Virus record (IMG/VR): IMGVR_UViG_3300030106_001778
Coordinates: 1 to 42,603 of that record
Origin: a virus
Direction: 5' to 3' (one strand)
Length of the DNA: 42,603 nucleotides
Shown here: in pieces, positions 37,595 to 42,603 of the stretch
Layout: each line of letters starts with the position of its first letter
Position numbering within the stretch: position 1 is the stretch's first letter
Program-made: the position numbers and the translations under genes
The notes under the pieces: generated by a model
The model's database searches: none
What the model was told of the DNA's origin: nothing
Seen by the model: only the letters and a program-made list of their open reading frames with translations

Positions 37595-39012
37595 TTTTTA
37601 TCCAGTTCCTTTATTGCTTCTATGATTAACGGTATAAGTTTGTCATAGTGAACTGTTTTGTAATCTTCCGATAATTTATGTAATTGAACAATAGGTGCCT
37701 CTGTTACGACTTCAGGTAAAACTTTTTCTACTTCTTGCGCACTGACTCCAACCTCTTTGTTATCTTTAAATGCAACAGGGTCTATCTCTTTTGCTTTATC
37801 ATTCCATGTGTAATAATAACCAGATAGTTCTTTTAATTTATCTAGTGCATTTTCTATTTTACCATCAAAGTTTTTAAGACGAGAGTCACTCGAATAAGCG
37901 GTAATGTTACCGGTCGCAGTAAGCGAAGAGCAAGAAATACTACTTCCTGGTGAGAACGATCCTGTTGGACCTGGAGGTCCGTTTGGTCCTGGAGGTCCGT
38001 TTGGTCCTGGCGGACCTGCACCACCTGGAGGTCCAGCTGGTCCTGTTAATACCGCGTTAGCAATAGTTGCTTTTTTAATTGCACCTGCAGACGTATCATA
38101 AACTGCAATTACGTCATCACTTGCAATACTAGTTTCTGTTGGGTGTGCTGACACTACGTCACCTGCTATGGTTCCTGTTACCATTATTCCATTTTGTACA
38201 GTAGAAAGTCTATGAGCATCTTGATACTTGAAATCCATAGTTCCGTTAAAATCTGCCGCTATATAATTGTGACTACCATTGGCGCTATTAATTCTTAGTG
38301 TGTCTGATTGTATTCTTAAAAAGTCTGCTGTACTAACAATTTTATCTATTTTATCAGTACCAGAATCATCGTGAAATATTTCTAAATCATTTCCTGTTCC
38401 AAATCTTGCTTTGACATCGTCATTAAAATCAACTCCGTTAGCACCACCAACTGCTGTAGCACTTGTAGCAATAGTATCAAGTTTAGTTCCATCAACACTA
38501 AGGTCACGTCCATCTACAGTTTCTGTGCCGGCCATTGTAATGTTGCCTGACATCTGTCCACCAGCTTTTGGTAAAGCTGCATTCGCTGTATTTGTAGTGG
38601 TTGTTAGGACACCATCTCTTGTTGCAATATCAACTCCGTCGACCGTACCGCCAACAGTTATATTATTTCCAATATCTACATTGTTAGAGCCATCCTCTAC
38701 AACAGCTTTTGATGCAGGTAGTGTACAAAATACATCTTTTGTACCTGCTCCAAAGTTAACTAAACTATCTGAGTTTGAGCTTGATAAAACTGTAGTTCTA
38801 GAAAGTGTGTCTGGTGTAGCATCAGTTACAGTACCTATACCAACTTCAAAATTACCTGTGCCAGCTGCTATGATACAATAAAAAGTTTCGTTGCCATTAC
38901 CAATACCAGTTACAAATGTCTCAAAGCCAGAACCTGCGCCATTTAAATTTATAGTGCCTGTACCAGTGCTGGTAGTCGTTTCTTTGACTCTATCGTTTAG
39001 GACAAAAGCCAT
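37585..39012 (-). CDS. Long tail fibre with collagen run and S74 chaperone
   Basis: A 475-aa protein. The N-terminal attachment domain is MAFVLNDRVKETTTSTGTGT...FYCIIAAGTGNFEVG. The middle is beta-helical (GTKLDTIATSATAVGG). Then a collagen-like run (GPPGPNGPPGPNGPPGPTG) precedes the C-terminal S74 chaperone, AYSSDSRLKNF with S375-D376, and the family end LIPLIIEAIKELDKK. It folds as a trimer with self-cleavage. It is the first fibre gene reached by transcription from the right, so it may be the main fibre. Confidence 0.85.
   Translation of the reverse strand: MAFVLNDRVKETTTSTGTGTINLNGAGSGFETFVTGIGNGNETFYCIIAAGTGNFEVGIGTVTDATPDTLSRTTVLSSSNSDSLVNFGAGTKDVFCTLPASKAVVEDGSNNVDIGNNITVGGTVDGVDIATRDGVLTTTTNTANAALPKAGGQMSGNITMAGTETVDGRDLSVDGTKLDTIATSATAVGGANGVDFNDDVKARFGTGNDLEIFHDDSGTDKIDKIVSTADFLRIQSDTLRINSANGSHNYIAADFNGTMDFKYQDAHRLSTVQNGIMVTGTIAGDVVSAHPTETSIASDDVIAVYDTSAGAIKKATIANAVLTGPAGPPGGAGPPGPNGPPGPNGPPGPTGSFSPGSSISCSSLTATGNITAYSSDSRLKNFDGKIENALDKLKELSGYYYTWNDKAKEIDPVAFKDNKEVGVSAQEVEKVLPEVVTEAPIVQLHKLSEDYKTVHYDKLIPLIIEAIKELDKKCR
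37967..38002 (-). repeat. Two 18-bp tandem repeats coding Gly-Pro units
   Basis: Two units of GG(A/T)CCTGGAGGTCCGTTT differ at a single base and are followed by a partial third. They code the collagen-like shaft of the long fibre. Such repeats are prone to length change. Confidence 0.85.
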
Positions 39013-39021
39013 TTACACCCC

Positions 39022-39468
39022 CTACGCTAGCCTAATAATCTCTGATCCACCACCCGCTGTTGGGAATTGAACTGTAAATGTTCCGTTACTTGCTGTGAAA
39101 TCACCACCAAACGCTAAAACAACAACCGCATCTGTATTAGATAAGTTGTTATCTGAACGATAAATTAATGCACCGTTAGCTGTAAAAGATGCGTTAGTCC
39201 AAGATGTATCATCAAAGTCAACGTAAGCTGGCGAAACTCCTGAGCCACCTGTTACAGATGGGTTAGCTAGTGTGTTTCCTGAAGCAACGTAAGCTGATCC
39301 TGATGTGTTAGTAATTTCGTTTGTAGTAACATAATGTGTTGTCGTTGCACCTAAAGTAGCCGAAGAAGTGTAAAGAGCGATCTTGTAAGTTGCTCCTCCG
39401 TCAAAATCATGGTTGCCTTTTAACAAGTTCATTTTAAAAACATTACAAACTGCTTGTGATATTGCCAT
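39022..39468 (-). CDS. Small virion-type protein (148 aa)
   Basis: MAISQAVCNVFKMNLLKGNH followed by YKIALYTSSATLGATTTHYV is a pattern I know from marine phage virion genes (role not settled; fibre-base or decoration). The sequence is beta-rich with high Thr, Ser, Gly. No enzyme motif. It sits between the head-tail adaptor and the first fibre, with 9-13 base gaps. Confidence 0.68.
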   Translation of the reverse strand: MAISQAVCNVFKMNLLKGNHDFDGGATYKIALYTSSATLGATTTHYVTTNEITNTSGSAYVASGNTLANPSVTGGSGVSPAYVDFDDTSWTNASFTANGALIYRSDNNLSNTDAVVVLAFGGDFTASNGTFTVQFPTAGGGSEIIRLA

Positions 39469-39481
39469 ATTTTTCTCCTAA

Positions 39482-40180
39482 TTATGGATTAGCACTAGGT
39501 ATCGGAATTCTAATAGCTCCGTCCCTGTACTCATCCCTTCGTTTCTTACCCATTTGTTCTTGTGCAAGTGCTGTTATAGATTCTCTATATGATTGCTCAT
39601 ACACTTGTTGGTTTTGTGGAGCTTTCAAGAACTTAAATGCTTCACATAAGCAGGCATACAATAATGTTCTAGGAGCATTCACACTAACCCAGTTTTCTGC
39701 ATTAGAAGAGGATAACCCCGTAGGTAATTTTGTAAACCCTACCTCAAATTTATATATTGCATTAGGAGTCGGCGCAAGAACTAATGTCCCTTGGTCCCAC
39801 ATACCGTAGTATTTTGGCACAGAAGCAGACCCAGTTTCTGGTGTATCGTAGTACTCATTCATAAAATCAGCGTCTACTTTATTTAATGGATATCTCTTTT
39901 TTGTGCCTGAATCGAGGTACAAAGTAACATATCTGACAGTAGTAAAGTCTGATAATCTAGGTGTTTCTTCATTAGCATTTTGACCTGGTAACGGAACCCA
40001 TCTGTTGTCTGCTGCTGTAGCACCGTTGGCTACAAACTTATAACAATCCAAATCAACGTCTTTAAATATACGTATTTCGGCGTGTTCAATAAAATCATTA
40101 CAAATAGCATCTGTTAAAACAGCACTATCTGTTTCTGTGTAATCCCTGATCTGTTGTAATAGTTCTGTATATGTTGTCAT
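39482..40180 (-). CDS. Head-tail adaptor protein
   Basis: A 232-aa protein: TYTELLQQIRDYTETDSAVL then ICNDFIEHAEIRIFKDVDLD, ending in a helical part (LLYACLCEAFKFLKAPQNQQ). This helix-beta-helix layout matches phage neck adaptors of podovirus-like marine phages (SU10-type/P22 gp4-like). It would bind below the portal ring and join head to nozzle. It overlaps the stopper gene by 4 bp. Confidence 0.72.
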   Translation of the reverse strand: MTTYTELLQQIRDYTETDSAVLTDAICNDFIEHAEIRIFKDVDLDCYKFVANGATAADNRWVPLPGQNANEETPRLSDFTTVRYVTLYLDSGTKKRYPLNKVDADFMNEYYDTPETGSASVPKYYGMWDQGTLVLAPTPNAIYKFEVGFTKLPTGLSSSNAENWVSVNAPRTLLYACLCEAFKFLKAPQNQQVYEQSYRESITALAQEQMGKKRRDEYRDGAIRIPIPSANP

Positions 40181-41184
40181 GCTGTTAAACTCACTGGTCC
40201 TACGGAAGCTTCTCTACCCCCAAATCTTCTTATACCACCACTTTCAAAGTATTTAAAGCCCTTACCTCCGGCAGCCTCAAACTGATTTACATAAGTTAAT
40301 CTGTCATCAATTAATAATTTATTAGCTCCACCATAAGGACCTTTATTAAAATTTGTAGCGTAATTTCTTGCTGCAGGAGCTCTGGCTCCTGTCAAATTAG
40401 CATCTATCCATGCATTTTTTTGGTTGGTTATGCTGGTGCCTGTAGTGGTGGACAATATTTCATAAGAACCGTTTTTGGCAATAACCAAATCTATAAGCGC
40501 GTCTGCTTCGGCTCTTTTACCTAAGTTTTGAAAGTATGACCCCGCAGAAGCAGCTAATGCAGCTAGTTCTATTTCAGGTGTTAAATTATACCAATCACCT
40601 CCTGAGTCTAGAAGACCATTGTTGGTCGCATAAGTAGCTACTGCTTGATAATATTCTGTAAGCACACCATCCATATCAACATAAACAGTAGTGGTTCCAG
40701 GACTACAATTAGCAGTTAGCCAATCTGTTAGAATATCATTTGGTGTAAAAGAAAAATTATCATCATCTATTTTTGTTACAATGTGGCCAGGTGCATAATT
40801 AATATCATGGTCTTGTATGTGTGAAACTTCTGGGTAAGCAGGGAAATTAGACTCCACTTGTCTAAATCTAACTGTTTGTCCGGTAGTAAAACCATGGCCA
40901 GGGTCATTTACGTTTACAACTGTAGAATCTCTAACGCCTGCACTTAATGCTGTTGAACTTAGCATGTGAGCAACAGGTGGTTCTGTTCTTGCTGGTCTTG
41001 CGTTTTGTAGTCCTTGTGCGTCGCCCCTAAATCTTTTTGGAAAAAGTTGTGGGTGTTTTGCTTCAAACTCACTTTTGTGTACAAAAGAACCATTCCATTC
41101 TTTGACCATTTCTCTATATGGAAAAGCCATTCCGCTTCTGTCAGAGATTGCTTTTGATTTTTTACCTGTAGAAAAATTAGACAT
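40177..41184 (-). CDS. Stopper-like virion protein with HAD/5'-nucleotidase-like domain
   Basis: A 335-aa protein. Residues 1-70 (MSNFSTGKKSKAISDRSGMA...HPQLFPKRFRGD) form a known virion module of marine phages; 80-155 are beta repeats. Residues 160-312 form a HAD hydrolase like the NT5C deoxynucleotidase: motif I VYVDMDGVL (D170, D172), motif II ILSTTTG (S/T 245-246), motif III K256, motif IV LLIDDRLTYV (D293-D294), then EAAGGKGFKY. All four motifs look intact. So a phosphatase for nucleotides may be built into a neck protein. Inserted moron domain, or recruitment for a structural role, are both open. Confidence 0.75.
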   Translation of the reverse strand: MSNFSTGKKSKAISDRSGMAFPYREMVKEWNGSFVHKSEFEAKHPQLFPKRFRGDAQGLQNARPARTEPPVAHMLSSTALSAGVRDSTVVNVNDPGHGFTTGQTVRFRQVESNFPAYPEVSHIQDHDINYAPGHIVTKIDDDNFSFTPNDILTDWLTANCSPGTTTVYVDMDGVLTEYYQAVATYATNNGLLDSGGDWYNLTPEIELAALAASAGSYFQNLGKRAEADALIDLVIAKNGSYEILSTTTGTSITNQKNAWIDANLTGARAPAARNYATNFNKGPYGGANKLLIDDRLTYVNQFEAAGGKGFKYFESGGIRRFGGREASVGPVSLTA

Positions 41185-41920
41185 TTGGATAATACGCCTG
41201 TGGAGTTATGTATGTACTAGAAGACGATCCGTCTTCTACAAGAGCTCTATTTAATTCATCTTCATAATATAGTTTCATTGCTTGTGTTAATTCTGGCTTC
41301 TCTTTTTGTGACAAATAGAAGGCTAGGCCAGAAGTCATGCAAGGTACAAACCTGTAAGGTACGTCTGATTGGTTTTGGTATGCTCCTGCATCTTGTATTC
41401 TTTTTATGTAATATAATGAAACATTGTTTGATGCCGCAGTAGTATCAGGTGTTGGGTACAAAGTTACTACAGTTTTATCTATAAATCTTTGTACATAATA
41501 TTGAGTTGGTTGAGACTTGTTAAGTTTGTTTGACAGTCCAGAATATGTAGATCTATTTATCTTTGTAAGAGCTGAGTCCACTTGAGATGTGGTAGTTCTA
41601 CCAGTTCTATATGTTGCTTCTAAAACATCGTGAATACCGTAAACACCGTTCGGTATAGAAGTTGCGCTAGTGCCATCAGTAGAGCTTCTAAAAAAAGTAT
41701 ACTCCGCCTGTCCCTCAACTAGATCAATATCCAAGTTATCTATTTGCCAATAGTGTAAACCTCTATTAGCCCATTCTTGAAACATGATATTTAGAGAGCG
41801 CCTTGCAGATTTTAATTGATAACCACTAACAGCATGAATACCTATTCTGTCATAGGCTTCTTGTATAATGTCATCAATATCAAAGCTACTTTCAAAAGTA
41901 GTTGTTCCCGATGTTGCCAT
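41177..41920 (-). CDS. Head-tail connector protein (gp4/gp11-like adaptor)
   Basis: A 247-aa protein. DIDDIIQEAYDRIGIHAVSG and ARRSLNIMFQEWANRGLHYW are typical of adaptor proteins in podovirus-like genomes. The C-terminal part VPYRFVPCMTSGLAFYLSQK followed by PELTQAMKLYYEDELNRAL is a long helix pair. It likely forms the 12-mer ring under the portal. Overlap of 8 bp with the stopper-like gene. No enzyme motif. Confidence 0.78.
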   Translation of the reverse strand: MATSGTTTFESSFDIDDIIQEAYDRIGIHAVSGYQLKSARRSLNIMFQEWANRGLHYWQIDNLDIDLVEGQAEYTFFRSSTDGTSATSIPNGVYGIHDVLEATYRTGRTTTSQVDSALTKINRSTYSGLSNKLNKSQPTQYYVQRFIDKTVVTLYPTPDTTAASNNVSLYYIKRIQDAGAYQNQSDVPYRFVPCMTSGLAFYLSQKEKPELTQAMKLYYEDELNRALVEDGSSSSTYITPQAYYPNV

Positions 41921-41928
41921 CTAACCTC

Positions 41929-42213
41929 CTAGTTAAACGTTACTGTAACGCCACCAGTAGCTGTTAAATCTAGATACACACCTGTCTTAAATTTTATACC
42001 ACTACCTGGTACATAAACCTCTAGTCCTTCTGTGCCAAACTTAAAAGTATGTGCTGTACCTGCTGCAGAAGTTCCATCATATAACACAACAGTTGAGCTT
42101 GCTGCTCCTGCTGCTTGTATAGAAGTTACTCTACAAGGTCCCGTTACTAATTGTCCGTCAGCTGCTAGATGCGCTGTCTTCTGATCAGATGTAAATGATC
42201 CACCACCTGCCAT
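41929..42213 (-). CDS. Small decoration-like virion protein (94 aa)
   Basis: Beta-rich and Gly/Thr-rich (LVTGPCRVTSIQAAGAASST; YVPGSGIKFKTGVYLDLTAT) with one Cys. AGGAGG is upstream of the ATG. The fold would be a small beta-barrel, fitting a head decoration or neck protein. It is separated from the next virion gene by a hairpin at 42233-42252. Confidence 0.68.
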   Translation of the reverse strand: MAGGGSFTSDQKTAHLAADGQLVTGPCRVTSIQAAGAASSTVVLYDGTSAAGTAHTFKFGTEGLEVYVPGSGIKFKTGVYLDLTATGGVTVTFN

Positions 42214-42232
42214 AATATTTTCCTCCTAAATT

Positions 42233-42252
42233 TGTGGGGCCGAAGCCCCACA
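42233..42252. terminator. Intercistronic hairpin with UUCG-type loop (attenuator or weak terminator)
   Basis: A perfect 8-bp stem, TGTGGGGC / GCCCCACA, encloses TTCG on the minus strand (CGAA on plus), an extra-stable tetraloop. After it the minus strand reads AAATTTAGGAGG, lacking a real T-run, so complete termination is unlikely. It probably blunts read-through or protects the 3' end of the upstream virion mRNA. Confidence 0.6.
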
Positions 42253-42262
42253 TTAATTAATC

Positions 42263-42603
42263 TTACGATTCTTTAGCAAAAACGCCTCTAACTTCAGTAA
42301 CTGACCAGTTAGTTGTGCTATCTAAAGATGCAATTACAACATAGTCACCTTGTTTAGAGGTAGCTTTTGTGTTGATTAAATCTTTATTGTCTGTCGCAGA
42401 ACCAGCGTACTGGATTCCGTCGTTAGCATTTGGGCTGATAGTTAATGTGTTAGTGCCATCTTCTGCAGCGTTTACAAATTTGTAAACCTCTCCAGTAGCA
42501 ATTGCCGGTAAAGTAAATACAACTCCATCAGTTGAACTTACAAAAGTTTTTCCTGAGTCTGTAGTAGCAACGACAGTGTAGTTTGAAGCTTTAGTTTCAA
42601 TAT
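42263..42603 (-). CDS. Partial virion protein (C-terminal 113 aa)
   Basis: The stop TAA is at 42263-42265; the gene enters from the right edge. The visible part (IETKASNYTVVATTDSGKTF; VFTLPAIATGEVYKFVNAAE; NWSVTEVRGVFAKES at the end) is a beta-rich module that I know from marine phage fibre and decoration proteins. The function cannot be fixed. Its stop is followed by a stable hairpin, which suggests it is a well expressed gene. Confidence 0.7.
   Translation of the reverse strand, partial: IETKASNYTVVATTDSGKTFVSSTDGVVFTLPAIATGEVYKFVNAAEDGTNTLTISPNANDGIQYAGSATDNKDLINTKATSKQGDYVVIASLDSTTNWSVTEVRGVFAKES

Noticed and set aside
38411-38881. Plus-strand frame of 156 codons opposite the long fibre
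   Set aside because: Antisense shadow of a real, conserved fibre gene, with Ser/Pro/Val-rich random composition.
40374-40391. CAGGAGC-N4-GCTCCTG hairpin inside the HAD-bearing gene
   Set aside because: Short, wholly coding (Gly-Ala-Arg-Ala-Pro), no gene boundary nearby; probably chance.
1-42603. tRNA genes or attachment site
   Set aside because: No cloverleaf or tRNA 3'-end-like sequence was noticed in the gaps, and no integrase is present in the window.

Overview
This AT-rich window is about 42.6 kb of a tailed dsDNA bacteriophage genome. It is probably a short-tailed (podovirus-type) marine phage whose host is an alphaproteobacterium of the SAR11/SAR116 kind. The phage assignment rests on a family A DNA polymerase, primase, helicases, an SSB-like protein, an endolysin, many fibre proteins with S74 chaperone domains or collagen-like repeats, head-tail connector proteins and very large internal (ejection) proteins. 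No tail-sheath, tail-tube or tail-assembly-chaperone gene is seen. The host guess is inference. It rests on AT richness, on small-protein and fibre modules that I recognise from marine metagenomic phages, and on alphaproteobacterial-type accessory genes (Coq4, TSCPD). Both window edges cut genes. Terminase, portal and capsid are not in the window and would be expected beyond the right edge.

Almost everything is encoded on the minus strand, so the genes read from right to left. From 42.6 to 39 kb lie virion and neck genes: a partial virion protein, a small decoration-like protein, two adaptors, a stopper-like protein carrying a HAD/5'-nucleotidase-like domain, and a small virion protein. From 39 to 30 kb lie six fibre-like or adhesin genes and a tail nozzle/stabilisation-like protein, with two tiny genes (47 and 55 aa). 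From 30 to 20 kb lie a zinc ribbon, a HlyC-like acyltransferase relative and four internal/ejection-type proteins, one of 1794 aa. From 20 to 17.9 kb lie an XhlA-like holin, two unknowns and an M15 endolysin.

One gene is on the plus strand: an SNF2-type helicase (16.4-17.9 kb). It shares a 57-bp, nearly palindromic divergent promoter with the replication operon that runs left from 16.4 kb (two unknowns, SSB-like, small unknown, primase, SF1 helicase, DUF3310, PolA, zinc ribbon, PD-(D/E)XK nuclease). A 250-bp non-coding, repeat-rich gap with a promoter and twin dyads separates primase from helicase. At 8.2 kb a near-consensus sigma70 promoter precedes a 59-aa ribbon-helix-helix regulator that heads the left operon. 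That operon holds two 2OG-Fe(II) oxygenases, a TSCPD protein, a fibre-like protein, Coq4, a RecB/Cas4-like nuclease, an HExxH protein and several very basic tiny proteins.

The most unexpected signal is not a gene. It is a GC-rich polar 11-mer, CNCGGWCCNCG, present at least 13 times (11 with T in the centre) and always in the same orientation on the plus strand. It occurs in unrelated genes, in different reading frames, and in the one plus-strand gene as well. Other highlights are Coq4, the HlyC-like protein that appears to lack the catalytic His, the HAD domain inside a neck protein, the cupredoxin-like site in a fibre protein and the palindromic divergent promoter.
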